This document shows positions 11,598 to 23,920 of a stretch of DNA of 64,000 nucleotides, one piece after another. The notes under the pieces were generated by a model. It worked only from the letters and a program-made list of their open reading frames with translations. It made no database searches and was not told the origin of the DNA. Source of the stretch: Bifiguratus adelaidae (lineage: Eukaryota; Mucoromycota; Endogonomycetes; Endogonales); NCBI GenBank assembly GCA_002261195.1, contig MVBO01000003.1, positions 384,994-448,993 on the forward strand. The letters are read 5' to 3'. The translations under genes were made by a program, and so were the position numbers. Every line of letters starts with the position of its first letter. The first letter of the stretch is position 1.

Positions 11598-14500
11598 ATG
11601 AGTGGGGCTGGCAATATCAAGGTTGTGGTGCGATGTCGTCCACTGAACGCACGAGGTAAGCGACAAGGTAGACGCGGCGCTTGGATATCTTCCGTAGTAG
11701 GATACGTTTGTCTGCGCCATTGGACGACTATCCACGCCGCGTCTACGTCTAGAGGTAAACATGCTGACAATGTCCTGCGCTTCTCACTGTAGAAATTGCT
11801 CGAGGCGCCACTATGCTCATTCGCATGGACGGCAATCAGACCATTCTCAGCAAACCGCCCGACGCGCAACATGGCAAAGGCGATGATGTCAAGCCATTCA
11901 CGTTCGATAAATCGTACTGGTCCGCAGACAAGAGCGACCCGTCGTATGCCAGTCAAGAGATGGTGTACAATGACCTGGGAGAAGAGCTCTTGGAGCACGC
12001 GTTCGATGGATACAACTGCTGTATCTTTGCATGTAAGCTTGGAATTGTGCCATCCTGCAGAAGATTCGTCGTAGTGCTAAGGCGCAAAATTTCGTTCACC
12101 CGTAGATGGCCAGACTGGTTCCGGAAAGTCATATTCTATGATGGGCTATGGCGAAGATAAAGGAATTATACCTCGGACATGCATGGAACTCTTCAATCGT
12201 ATAGAACGACAGACTGAGCAACACTTGACATTCCGCGTCGAAGTGACTTATATAGAAATCTACAATGAAAAGGTGCGCGATCTTCTCAATCCTAAGAACA
12301 AGGGCAACCTCAAAGTCAGAGAACATCCATCTCTTGGACCGTACGTTGAAGACTTATCTCGGCTGGTAGTAAATAACTTTTCCGATATCAACCATCTCAT
12401 GGACGAAGGAAATAAGGTGAGCTCGAGCTTTCATGGCTTGGTGGGCTCCGGTCCTGACATCCTTTAGGCGCGGACGGTTGCGGCTACCAATATGAACGAG
12501 ACTTCGTCTCGATCTCATGCTGTCTTCACAGTGTACTTGACTCAAAAGCGCTACGATGAACTGACCAAGCTGGAGACGGAGAAGGTCGCGCGTATAAGGT
12601 AAGCTTTCCTTGCGACAAGAATTCTTTTTACTAAATTACCTTGTCATAGCTTGGTCGATTTAGCGGGTTCCGAGAGAGCAAATTCTACTGGGGCCACAGG
12701 GCAACGACTGAAAGAAGGTGCAAACATCAACAAATCATTAACCACATTGGGCAAGGTCATCGCGGGCTTGGCGGAACAATCCATGAATGAAGGGAAGAAG
12801 GGAAAAAGAGGAAAAGAAACATTTATTCCCTATCGAGACTCGGTAGGTGCACCAAGTGAAGCATGGAGCTACACAGGCTGGAGAACTAATACACGGTCAT
12901 GCAGGTACTGACTTGGCTGCTAAAGGACTCTCTTGGAGGAAACTCCAAAACAGCCATGATTGCGGCAATCTCGCCTGCTGACTACGAAGAAACGCTTTCG
13001 ACTTTGCGATACGCTGATCAAGCCAAGAAGATCAAGAACAAGGCCGTTGTAAACGAAGATCCAAACGCGAGACTTATCCGGGAACTCAAAGAAGAATTGG
13101 ATCAGCTCAGAAGCAAGCTTATGCAGTATGCGCCGGACGAAGTCGAAGCCATGAATCTCGCTAGTGCCTATCATAGCAACAGATTGTCGATAGGTCAGAA
13201 ACCTCCAGCAAACCTTAAGCCCAGCCAGTCGACAAGTGTCAAAGAAATAACAATCACCGATGCATCCGGCGTAACAAGGAAAATGACTCGGGAGGAAGTT
13301 ATTGAGCAGTTACAAAGCTCAGAGAAGTTGCTGAACGAGCTGAACCAAACCTGGGAGGAGAAGCTTCTGAAGTCTGCACAGATTCAAAAGGAGCGGGAGC
13401 AAGCGCTAGAAGAACTCGGCATTGCAGTGGAAAAGAATGTTGTCGGGGTATACACGCCCAAGAAGACTCCGCATTTGGTTAACTTGAACGAGGATCCTCT
13501 CATGTCAGAATGCCTTGTTTACCAAATCAAGCCTGGCGTGACAAAAGTTGGTCGATTAGAAAGCGACGAGCCAGCGGATATTCGGTTGAGTGGGTCGAAT
13601 ATCCTAGATAGGCACTGCTTCTTTGAAAATGTGGATGGTGTAGTCACGATCCATCCCGCGCCTGGAAGTCAGTGCATGGTCAATGGGATACGAACTCAAG
13701 AAGCACGTAGGCTTCGATCCGGATTCCGCATTATATTGGGTGATTATCACGTATTCCGGTTCAACAACCCAGAAGAGGTCCGTAAAGAGCGAGACTTACA
13801 AAAGACCATTCACGGTGATCGGTCCAGCATGTCATTAGCAGGAGGCTTGGAGTACAACGAGGCCTTAGACGGATACAGACCAGAGTCGCCAACTGCATCC
13901 ATACCGCCTTCCGAAGTTGTTGATTGGAACTTTGCCAAACGAGAGGCGGTCTTGACGAACTACTATGGTGGTCAGACAGCTTTAAATGGGATGAAGGATG
14001 AAGATTTGGAAAAGCTATTTGACGATATCACCAAAGTCTGGAAATTGCGCAAATCAGGTCGTCCAGAGAGCCGGGCAGCAGATTTCGATGATGATTCCGA
14101 ATCGCGTACCAGCAGTGTATCGAATCGAAATGGAGTCTTCACTGATGAGGGGATCGAGAGTGTGTTTACCGATAACACTACGCTGACTCATGTGGATCTC
14201 GAAGACAAGCTGAAAGTTGCTAGGGAGGAATTGGAACTTCAAAAGCAGGAATATGAGGAGAAACTTCGCCTTCTGGATGGAGGAAGTGTTTCAGGCATGG
14301 ATCCGGCAGAAGTGACACTCCTCGAAGAGCAACTACAAGCTGTCAAAGACGAGATGGAAAAGAAGATGGATCAGCAGAAAGCTGAGTATGAAGATACAAT
14401 CAAAAGGATGTCTTCGCAGCTTTCACTTGGCAAGAAGGACAGGGACGAGGACTACTCAGAACGCACAAAGAAGCTGTTGCGGCGGTGCATCAAGACTTGG

Positions 14501-16905
14501 CGCAGACAAAGGCGGATACATATGGCCGAGACTATACTCGTTAACTCGATATTGTTGAAGGAAGCCAATGTTATCAGTAAGGAACTCGACAAGCAAGTCC
14601 TTTATCAGTTTACCATTATCGATGAGGGTACACTGTGGAATATGTATTCCTTCTGGGAAAGCACAGCGGCTCTGGCTCAGTTCAATCAATATGAGGACAC
14701 AGCACTTCTGTCTTCGCCAAAACCGACGGTCGCAGTTCATGTGATCGATCGCAAGAACAAAGTTGCCTATATTTGGTCGCTCGACAAGCTCAAAACGCGA
14801 CTGCAGCAAATGCGAAATCTCTACAACTATATCGATCGGCCAGCAGTGCGGAAGCATTTCAACTGGGAAGACCCTTTCTACGAAAGCCCCTGTCCTCGAT
14901 ACACGTTGATCGGCACGGCATCGCTCTGCCTGCGTAATCTTCTTTTCCAACAGTCGCTGGAAACACGCATACCAATCATTTGCCAACGTACTGGAAAGAC
15001 CAAGGGGCAATGCACCGTTGCGGTCACATTCATTTCTGTCACATCAGGTCCAAGCAAGGACGCTTCTGATGCTGCGAGCGATGGCAATATACAGGTCGGG
15101 TTATCGGTTGGTCAGCAATTGCTCTTTGAGATCAGCCTCGTCGAGATCACGTCTCTCAGTGAGCGCGAATTCACTCAGGTACACATGCAATTCAAATTAT
15201 CTTCGCTCGGAATTGTACAACCACATTCACACAGCGAGAAGATTTTCGCGACTGAGCCTATGAGTGACTTCGGGAATCGTCCTATCCTTTTTGACTATTC
15301 GCAGACTCTGTCCGTCAAAGTGAATCAAAGCATGCTAAAAATTCTCGAATCTGATTGCATGAAGGTAGAAGTATTTGGCAGTGCGAAAGAGAAGGCTTTG
15401 TCGGCAATCGAGAACTGGGACGACGAGCGGGAATCAATGTCCCAACCCAACGGAACGAATCCGCTGCTAGCGCGGAATGATGACTCTCCAAAGGAGAGGC
15501 ACAACGATGACGAACTTGTAACCACGGAACGTCACGACATTCTCGCTTGGATTCAGATTTGCGAACCAACACCGGATGGCGAGTACAAACCCGTCAACGT
15601 TCTCTCCAATAACACTGCACTGGATCCCGGCGTGTTCTGTCTCCGACAAGGACTTTCAAGGCGTATCATCCTGACCTTATCTCATAACTCTGGCAAGCAA
15701 TTCCCTTGGAGCCGAGTAACAAGATTGTCACTTGGCAAAGTTCGCCTCATGGATTTGAAAGGTCGCGTCATTGACTCGCCTGCTCATGACGACGTCAATA
15801 TTACCCTCCTTACCAATCAAAAAGTAACGTACAACCCCGATGGCACAAGTCGCCTGCAGGCTCAGGGCGCTTGGGATAGGTGAGGCTAAGGTAGACATTA
15901 TCGCGTTTTATCTAACGACACAAAAGCTCCCTTCACGATTCCTTATTTCTGAACCGCATAACGGCTCCAAATAGTAGAGTCGTATTGCATGCTTCGTGGT
16001 CCATACAGGCCGACAAATGTGAAGATGATGTTAAGCAAAGCATGGACATCGCTGTGCAAATACTCGGTCGAGATACCGGCAAGTCGTTCAATTTACGCAA
16101 TCTCCTTAATCCGCCAAAAGCCCTCGACAAGTGCAGTGGCATTTTTCTGGTATCCCTTCGACCACCACCGACGCGAACGCTCAGTGATTTATGGAGACTG
16201 AATACCGCCCATAAATACGTTCGCGGAGAAGAGTTCCTGGGCAAATGGCGGCCACGTGGAGTTTCACTTGTCAATGATTTCACTGAGATCTCGCGTCGCA
16301 TACAAGCCAAAGAGGCTGTTAGCGTTACGGATCAGATACTGCTACTCCATGATACTCTCAATGGCTATGCTAGCGGAGAACAAGAAGAGATCCCACGAGT
16401 ATCCGAGGAAGAGCTTTTGCGACATTGTATCACCTTGTGGACACGACGTTTCGGCACTGCTGATGATCTTGTGATCAGTCAAGAGCGTATTTGCGATATG
16501 CCGCGCTCCAATGGGTCAAAACCAGTCGAGCCAGAAACGAAATTGATCGCCGACTCGGAATTGATAAGTCGCAACGATACTGTCTCCAAGAAGGGCTACC
16601 TCCTGAGCCCTGAAGTGTCGGTTGCAGAGGAGGAATGGCTCAAAAAATGGGTCGTCATCAGGAGACCTTACCTCTATCTTTATGACAACGCGTCCGAGAG
16701 CAACGAGATCGGCATCATCAACCTTGCTTCCGCCCGAATAGATTACAAAAAGCACCTCGAAGCGATGCTAGAACGCGACAACATCTTTGCCCTTTATACC
16801 AACAACAACGCTTACATGTTTCAAGCTCCATCAAGGCTCGAAATGATCGATTGGATCACAAAGATTGATCAATTCTACCCTGTTCAAACCTTGGAGCAAG
16901 ATTAG
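11598..16905 (+). CDS. Kinesin-3 motor (Unc-104/KIF1 type)
   Basis: Plus-end-directed microtubule motor of the Unc-104/KIF1A family that carries vesicles and early endosomes in hyphae. Exons 11598-11655, 11793-12032, 12106-12416, 12468-12598, 12650-12842, 12905-15879 and 15927-16905 give 1628 aa in frame. Motor domain about 1-370: [11 protein letters not shown]-loop YGQTGSGKS, switch [11 protein letters not shown], switch [11 protein letters not shown]. Then comes a coiled coil with an FHA domain (about 500-610, [16 protein letters not shown]), KIF1B-like and DUF3694 regions, and a C-terminal PH domain (about 1510-1620, KKGYLLSPE to IDWITKID) that binds phosphoinositide cargo. Length and order match the fungal family exactly. 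No disruption seen. Start is the first ATG, directly before the beta-1 strand. Confidence 0.97.
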
Positions 16906-17027
16906 ACTGCACCTATCTACATTATCCCATACCCCCTACATTATATATACCTATACCGACTCAGTAGTCTATACCCCGCTGTAAAGTATGCCTGCACGAT
17001 AAATGGTCCTTTCCTGTGAAGCCAAAA

Positions 17028-18668
17028 ATGGACAATCCAAAAATGCCTCAGATTCGTCGTTCCTTGGATCACTATCTTGTACTTGAGAATATGACGGCGG
17101 ATACTCACTTGACAGTATTGTCGCCTGCTACACAACAACCTATTCTTGGACTGCCATACCTCAGTCGAGATGAACTGGAGGCTAGAGTTCAAGCTGGGGT
17201 GAACGCGTTTATGGCGTGGCGAAAGGTACCGCTGGCCGATAGGGTGGCCATTCTCAACAAGTTCTGCGATATCTTTGAGTCCAAGGCTAGCGAAATAGCC
17301 GAAGCTATATCGAAGCAAATGGGCCGTCCTATCAAGTTCGCCAAAGGAGAAGTCAGCGGAACGTTGCAACGGGCGCGTTACATGACTTCGGTCGCCAACG
17401 AGTGTCTCGCTGATATGGAGTTTGAAGATTCCAAGAACTTTAAACGATTCATTCGTAAAGAGCCCCTTGGTCTGTGTTATATCATTGCCGCTTGGAACTA
17501 TCCGTTCCTCACCATGGGTATGTGATCTCTCCATCAGGTAACAATGTGTCTAACCAGTACACCTTGCAGTGAACACCGTCATTCCGGCGATTTTGGCGGG
17601 CAATACAGTTATACTGAAGCATAGCCCTTTGACACCGCTATGTGGAAAGATCTTTACTGACACCTTTAGCAAAGCTGGCCTCCCCGAAGCTGTCTTTCAA
17701 GACGTAATCATTCCGGACATGTTATCATCGTATCTTACCACGCATCCCTTGATTCAATTTGTCAACTTCACCGGATCGAATGCGGTAGGACTGGCCATAC
17801 AAAAGAATATTGCAGAGGCAAGAAAACTCATTCCGACCAACTTCGAGCTTGGCGGCAAGGACGCAGCTTACGTGCACTCTGACGCTGAACTTCCCTACAC
17901 CGTCTCGCAATTGGTAGACGGCTCCTTTTTTAACTCTGGTCAATCATGCTGTGCCATTGAGCGCATTTATGTTCACGAAAGTGTCTATGACGACTTTGTT
18001 CAAAGATTTGTAGATGAGGCCAAGACGTATACATTGGGCAATCCTGACGACAGCACGGCTGTTGTTGGTCCTATGGCGTCTCTACGCTTCGCTGATCATG
18101 TTCGAGAACATATTTCGGATGCAGGCAAGTTTCGATGCTTTTGCTATCGCGACATTGAACTAACACAATGTTTTGCGCTTTCAGTTAGCAAGGGTGCCAA
18201 ACCTCTCATCGATACTGGCCGTGACTTCCCTGCAGACAAGGCAGGAACGAACTTTGTTGCGCCGCAAGTCTTTGTAAACGTCAACCATAAGATGAAGATG
18301 ATGACTGAAGAGGTGAGCGCATACACACGCGGCGATCAATACAGCTGACTGATTATGCTCCTTCACAGACGTTTGGACCAATCATTGGTATACAAAAGGT
18401 CTCTTCACCGCAAGAGGCCTTGACATTCATCAACGATAGCATCTACGGACTCACTGCATCCGTTTGGACTCAAGACCCAGATCTTGCCCTTGAAATGGGG
18501 GATGCCATCCAGACGGGTACCGTCTACATGAACAGATGCGATTACCTGGATCCAGAACTTTGCTGGAATGGCTGGAGAGGCAGTGGACGTGGTGGTAGCC
18601 TTAGTAAACTAGGCTATGAATATGTTACCCGGCCAAAGTCCTATCATTTGAAATTGGCAACCCAATAA
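17028..18668 (+). CDS. Aldehyde dehydrogenase (NAD(P)-dependent)
   Basis: Oxidises an aldehyde to the acid; 490 aa, full family length. Exons 17028-17517, 17570-18124, 18185-18312 and 18369-18668. Seen: cofactor-binding AAWNYPF and KHSPLTPLCG, FTGSNAVG, general base in FELGGKDAAY, catalytic Cys in SGQSCCAIER, and EETFGPII near the end. The intron at 18125-18184 starts with GCAAGT, not GT (AG|GCAAGT ... CAG), and only this donor keeps frame. The C-terminal block CWNGWRGSGRGG differs from the usual GVKDSGRG but keeps the SGRG turn. ATG 17043 is an alternative start. Substrate is unknown; the closest feel is the succinate-semialdehyde-like group. No obvious functional link to its neighbours. Confidence 0.93.
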
Positions 18669-19457
18669 ACTGTGATGCGGCCGTGCTCCAAGGGGGGGAA
18701 TGATAACCATATTGGCAGGGACATATACCACTGGTTGCGTACTTATAACGTCGAGCTAAATTCTGCTTATCGTTAGACTCAACCATGCTGTTTCGTATAT
18801 TATGCTCAACGATCAAGAACCTAGATATGTAAAGCGTATCGAGTCGCTCAGCATCTCGGGATGAATACTTAGCACTGCTGCCGAGAGCAACTCGGACACT
18901 GTTTGGCGGAGACAGAGTGAGCTGAGTGTTTACATTGCTGAAACACTACCGTCCTTCCGGATCTCTGAATCCTGAGGATATCTCAAATTCGCAAAGAATT
19001 CAACGGCCATTGGTTAACCGATTCAACGAGAACGCAACACATTGCGCGTGGGTGAAACAGCAGACGGATCTGAAGACCGGTCTGCTTTTCTGTTCAACAA
19101 CGAGCTGCTGTGGTCGTTCTAACAAAAAGGCGGGTCCTTTCCTCGGACGACAGCGTCTGTCGGTTAAAGGAATGGGATCCTATTGTCCGAAATGGCGGCA
19201 GAATTCCTTTGTCAAGAGCTTATGCGACAATATGGTCCCAATGACCTTACTCAGCTCTACATCATCAAGCTGCATCAAGGACAACAAGCGTGGTTTAAAG
19301 GGTGCTACTGGAAGGATGGAACAAGCTACTTTGCTGTCTGGAAGGTGTTCACTCATCACATCCATTGTTAAAGAAATCCATTGGTCCACTTTTGTCTCAC
19401 TTTGACATGTCTCATAAAAAGTTGTTCCTCTCTCCTGAACCGCTATAGACCGTCATC
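18669..19457. other. Intergenic, weak open frames only
   Basis: One ATG-started frame at 19192-19371 (59 aa, aromatic-rich) could be an exon but has no partner exon or known family. Otherwise nothing recognised. Confidence 0.45.
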
Positions 19458-19937
19458 ATGTATACCACCAGACAAGTTACGCGCTCAATACGATTGCCAT
19501 CTCTCCCCTATACCCGTCTTTACTTGGCGCAACGACATGCGAGTGTGCTGGCGACCCTGCCTCACTCGGCAGAAGCTGAGAAGCCGGCTACGGTTAATCC
19601 GCCATCTGCACCGAATGCACCAAACACACCCACTTCCTCTTCTTCCATTGCGTCCGACAAGGTGCCGACACCAAATGAGGTTGCACCACCAACTACTGCT
19701 CAAAAAGTTCGTCTTACGTTAAGCGAGCTTACGAAAATGCTCGAAACATCGCAAAACCTTGTCAGTTACCTAGAACAGCGCTATCTACAGGACGCTCACG
19801 GCGGTGCGAGTTACAGCTTGGGCGGTAGTGATTTGGCGCAGGAGATCCAAGAAATGCGTCTAATCGTGGAAGGTCTCTGCAAAGACATGAAGGAGATGAA
19901 GGCAATGGTTACCGTGAGACGGAACAAAGCAGAATGA
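19458..19937 (+). CDS. Putative small mitochondrial coiled-coil protein
   Basis: Intronless 159-aa frame. The first 35 residues (MYTTRQVTRSIRLPSLPYTR...) are rich in Arg, Ser and Leu and lack acidic residues, as in a mitochondrial presequence. A Pro/Ser/Thr linker (about 40-80) follows, then a helical C-terminal part, LTLSELTKMLETSQNLVSYLE and EIQEMRLIVEGLCKDMKEMK, that looks like a short coiled coil. No family recognised. It may be a small inner-membrane or ribosome-associated accessory protein, but that is only a guess from the leader. ATG choice is clear: the preceding bases ATC ATG follow an in-frame break. Confidence 0.6.
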   Translation: MYTTRQVTRSIRLPSLPYTRLYLAQRHASVLATLPHSAEAEKPATVNPPSAPNAPNTPTSSSSIASDKVPTPNEVAPPTTAQKVRLTLSELTKMLETSQNLVSYLEQRYLQDAHGGASYSLGGSDLAQEIQEMRLIVEGLCKDMKEMKAMVTVRRNKAE

Positions 19938-21020
19938 ACAATTGGTGCGTCACGTAAGGTGTGTCATTCTTCTCCATTCCTCCAGTTATAGTATATCTCT
20001 TTTCTTAAGGTGTTTACGGTGATCTTCCACCTTCATACCTTGAAACATAGACTCAACTTTTAAATGTGCATACGATCGACCATTACAAAGATATATAGAC
20101 ACTACGTTCTCGCTATATGCGTTGCCTACACTGCAAGTGGTAGCTTCACAATAAGTCGGCCAATACGTCCAATATGGTTTACTAGCGTACCGCGGACCTA
20201 AGGGCATAAAGCCACATGGTGAAACGAAACAGTCATCCGCCATTCCGGATTCACACTGACCAGCAATCCCTAAAATTGGGTCAATATGATCATCCTTTAC
20301 TAAACGATTTGTGCCACTTGCATTGCGTCCTCAGGCAACTGTAAGAATTGACTTGCTTTTCCCTGGCAAAGGATCCAGCGCTGTTAAGAGACGTAATGTT
20401 GTTGTAGGCAGCCAGAAATACATTTTCCCTGCTTGAGTAAAAATCCAAGAGCATCAATGATCAGTTTTTCAAACAAACCGAAGCTTGCTTTACAAAAGGC
20501 ACAAGATGACGTTAACCAAGTTTAAAACAGAAGCTGTTCTGGACTAAGGTGTCCAATGGCAGGTTGAGAACAACTATTCACCGAAGCATAATAGAGTCCC
20601 GGCAGTGATTCGGACAATAGTTGACCTTTGCAAGCCCAAGTATGGCTTAACTCAAATTCCCAATGACAAAATTCTGCTCCGATTAGGTAAGCTCACCTAT
20701 CTCGGGAAACATGTGGGGCAAAGTAAAAGGCGACTAATCCATAGGAGAAGAGAGGTTAGGGTTCACGACTCGCAAACTTTCCTCCGTGTGCCGATGCGCC
20801 GATCACGTGCGCGACACTTGCCGGTGCACTGGAGGGGAGAAGTGACGGTTTTGGCTCGTTCAAAGGCCTGGAAGGGACATACCATTACCTTAGATCACTA
20901 CATGTTCAAAGAAATGGGCGAAAAAGATAACCAATTGAGCAGTAAAAGAGAGGCTTGCCAATTCGACTATTTTTGCCGATCGGACAAATGTTTGACAATT
21001 GCCAAAGATGGTCGATCAAG
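19938..21020. other. Intergenic, about 1.1 kb, no gene seen
   Basis: Open frames here (for example 20605-21129 plus) lack codon bias and do not start with a convincing coding segment. The right end is the amidohydrolase promoter. Confidence 0.5.
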
Positions 21021-21028
21021 TATAAAAG
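21021..21028 (+). promoter_or_regulatory. TATA box of the amidohydrolase gene
   Basis: TATAAAAG stands 47 bp before the ATG at 21068. Confidence 0.6.
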
Positions 21029-21067
21029 CAACGGAAGACAGCGTGTATTGTCATCAATCAAATAAAC

Positions 21068-22040
21068 ATGCTTCCTCCATTGGTAACTCTCGAAGAACAC
21101 TACGTATCCAAGGCTTTCCGCGAGGCTAACCCGGCTGGCTTGGGCTTGGGACTCTTTCCCCCGGATACCGACAGCAAACTAGACGATCTCGGTGAAGTGC
21201 GTCTTCGCGAAATGGACGCGGGAAGCATTTCCCTTCAAGTAGTCTCGCATAACGCCGCTGCCCCAGTCTCGACGCCAGATGTCTGTCGAAGGTCCAACGA
21301 CCAATTGTACCAAGCAGTGAAGGACAACAAGCGCTTTGCTTGGTTTGGAGTTTGACTTCGTTGGTGCGCTTATTTGCAATCATGCCAATGGCGTATTTTA
21401 CGATGGCAAGGCCTACGACCCCTTCTGGGAACGCGCACAAGAACTCGATGTACCGATTTATATTCATCCCAGCGCTGCACCCAAGGAGATGATGTCACAT
21501 TACCAAGGCGAATACGACGCCGAAACCGCAAACGTTCTTTCTACCTATGGTTGGAGATGGCACTCCGACCCCGGCCTGCACGTCCTGCGCCTCTACGCTA
21601 GTGGTGTTTTCGATCGCTTCCCTCGTCTAAAAATCATTATTGGACACATGGGAGAAATGTTACCTTTCATGCACGATCGTGTCCTCGACTTTGAAACTCA
21701 TCTCGGACCACGCAAGCGTGGTTGGACCACTGTATGGGACGAAAATATCTGGATTACCACAAGCGGTACGTTCACAGTCGCCCCATTGGCTTGCGCTCTT
21801 CAAAACACCAAGAAGGGTAGGATCCTCTATAGCGTTGATTATCCATTTTCGAGCAACTTGGAGGGCAAGAGATTTATGGAAGAGGTCCAAAAGAGCAGTA
21901 TAGTCACTGAGGAAGAATTGGAAATGATTGCATATCGCAATGCAGAGAAGCTGTTGGGAGTTCGGGTACAGGGGGGTCAAGGGCAAGGACAAGGAACAGC
22001 ACCTCAGGCCCCAGTGATTCCAACTTCTCCAACCGCGTAG
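21068..22040 (+). pseudogene. Amidohydrolase-2 (ACMSD/resorcylate decarboxylase-like) with internal deletion
   Basis: Metal-dependent TIM-barrel decarboxylase of the amidohydrolase-2 family. Seen: N-terminal metal motif TLEEHY, the helix DMGEVRLREMD-like region, IYIHPSAAP in mid barrel, IIIGHMGEMLPF, and a late DYPFSSN carrying the conserved Asp. The first frame (21068-21355) runs to KRFAWFGV and stops. The family sequence resumes in another frame with LGLEFDFVGALICNHANG and stays open to 22040. About 20-25 residues normally present between these parts (ALPMxDPxxAxxEL) are absent and the frame is changed. No GT-AG pair explains it, since sequence is missing. The overlap cttggtttggag fits both broken ends, suggesting deletion between short direct repeats. 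Identity is solid; loss of function is likely unless this is an assembly collapse. Confidence 0.8.
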
Positions 22041-22531
22041 AAGAATCTGTATTTAAAGTGTTGTTTGCAACGCTGGATTGACAATAAATTAGTTAAGGCA
22101 TTCTCGAGCATCATATAGTTTACATCCAAGCTACCGGATTGTGAGCAATTCCCCGTACTTCCACAACAGTATTGGCCTGCGCTGGGAAATATGACTCTCT
22201 GATTCCCAGGCTTCGTTCGCGGACGCTGCTCCTGCAAGCCATAAGAGAAATACGAGGCCGAAAATGGTAATGTAGGGCATCCTAGGCCGAGCGGGCATGC
22301 TTGGAAGGCAGTCTAAGGCGTATAATGGGAAATTGGCAATACTGGAGATGCCGATCCTTTAACGGAATTGGGCCTTATGCAGTCAACAAGGTAAGGGTTA
22401 TCGGGTGGAATTCCTTGCAAGTCAGGAGCATGTCAAGGCTTGGCCAAAAACGGTGTTGCCAAGAACACTCCTTGGCGTACAATGGGTATAAAGATCCACA
22501 TCCCGGTCACATACACGAAATTGTCACCAAG
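22041..22531. other. Intergenic between amidohydrolase and RTA1-like remnant
   Basis: No gene seen. It includes the upstream region of the decayed RTA1 copy. Confidence 0.5.
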
Positions 22532-23525
22532 ATGAGCTTACACGGCTATCTACCTGACAAGGCGCCAGCAATCATTGCTCTGGAGCTATTCGCTCTGTCT
22601 GCAATCGTCATGGCGTATCAAGCGCACAAGTACCGCACATATTACACGTGTGCAGGTAGCTGGCTGGATTGGTAAAGCGAAATGGCTATTTGCTTTAGTC
22701 GAATTTTGTTGTTCCTCGGTAAGGAAGGCGAGGTGATAGGCTATGCTCTGAGATTGTGGTCAGTTCAATCACACAATGTCGACAACGTTGGAGCCTATGC
22801 TGCCTCGACGCTTTTCCTCCTTCTGCCACCAATTGTCATCGCATTAACATCCTATTTGCCATTGGCATGAATGTAAGAAGCGGACGCATCCAGTATCTTC
22901 TAACCCTAACAGTCAACCGCTAGCACCTCTGCTGCGGAATCGCGCCCAAGCTTCATCAATCGGTGCGTCCTGGAGAAAGCATTCGTATCTATAGATGTGA
23001 TTTGCTTCTTCATCCAAGCTTCAGGAGGCGGACTGACGGCAATCCTCAGGCTAGCCAATTTCGGTTCCAACGTCGCTCCTGGCGGTCTGGGTATCGCGCT
23101 TTTCTCTCACTCCCCATCTTCGCTGGTATCACATTGTACGTCCAAAGGTCGCGGCATTTCCAGCATTTACACTTAAAACCGTCAAATGGCGCATTTCGCG
23201 TATTCGGGTACCAGCTCAATTGTCTCAATTCCCCAGTTGGCGCATTATATTCTTTCCCATCTGGATCAATATCGTCAGCCTACCTGTTCGCTCGGCTTAC
23301 AGGTTCGAAGAGTTCTCTCAGGGCTTTTTGGGTGATATTCAGGTTCATGAAACATATTTTTATGCTTTTGACACGCTGTACATTGAGATTCCACCGGGTC
23401 GCTACCTCCAACCCAATCATGAGTCTGCGCCGGAATATCCAATGCAGGACGAGCTAGTACAAGGAACCAGCGGCTACAAAGTTGTTACTTCAGGTGGAGG
23501 CAATGACAAGGCAAGCCTAGAGACC
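22532..23525 (+). pseudogene. Decayed RTA1-like gene (tandem copy 1)
   Basis: Diverged duplicate of the intact gene at 23921. Blocks in order: MSLHGYLPDKAPAIIALELF (22532), GYALRLWS and DNVGAYAASTLFLLLPP (about 22740-22870), VLEKAFVSIDVICF (about 22960), FAGITLYVQRSRHFQHL (about 23120), WINIVSLPVRSAYR and FSQGFLG (about 23265-23330), IPPGRYLQ (about 23390). They match copy 2 block for block but fall in different frames. At the first exon end it has tgtgcaggtagctgg where copy 2 has two more bases, a 2-nt deletion. At least two further shifts follow, and the loop after QHL is scrambled. Splice-like borders are still visible. Not translatable as one protein. Confidence 0.8.
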
Positions 23526-23920
23526 GAGCATGTAGAGACACGCTATGCGAAAGCCAAATGTAACCCAGCTGTACGTGATCGTTCACATATACTAGGGACG
23601 GGTCAATATTTCATACCTCGGATGCTTTCTATAGTTGCAGCTTTCAACCCGTGTTCCTAATTGTTCATGAATGGAGCAAAAGCCAAGGGAGGAAAAGCAT
23701 CTTGCCAAAGTTTCACAAGCCATGCTTATTTATATCTGGACATCGGGAACTTCCGAGATCTGGCTCGGCAGGGTTAGGGTTGCAGTCGCATGTGCTATCT
23801 CGGTGGCTCTCGGCGCACTTGGCACCGAACTCTGTCGTTACTCAGGAATACCCCGCTGCCAAGGATCAAATAGATCCGCTCTTTCTCCCCTTTTCTCTCG
23901 GTTGATACTCGATCTGACTC
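23526..23920. other. Spacer between the two RTA1-like copies
   Basis: Degraded 3' tail of copy 1 and promoter of copy 2. No other gene. Confidence 0.5.

Noticed and set aside
14456-15010. 184-codon minus-strand frame
   Set aside because: Lies antisense in the kinesin large exon; no protein character of its own.
19192-19371. 59-aa aromatic-rich frame beginning ATG
   Set aside because: Could be an exon, but there is no supporting exon, promoter or known family; too short to call.
18926-19405. 159-codon frame in the spacer after the dehydrogenase
   Set aside because: Begins with GTG, has no bias or recognisable motif, and crosses the other weak frame.
20605-21129. 174-codon plus-strand frame
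   Set aside because: Composition is not protein-like, it overlaps the amidohydrolase start, and no family or splice partner is seen.
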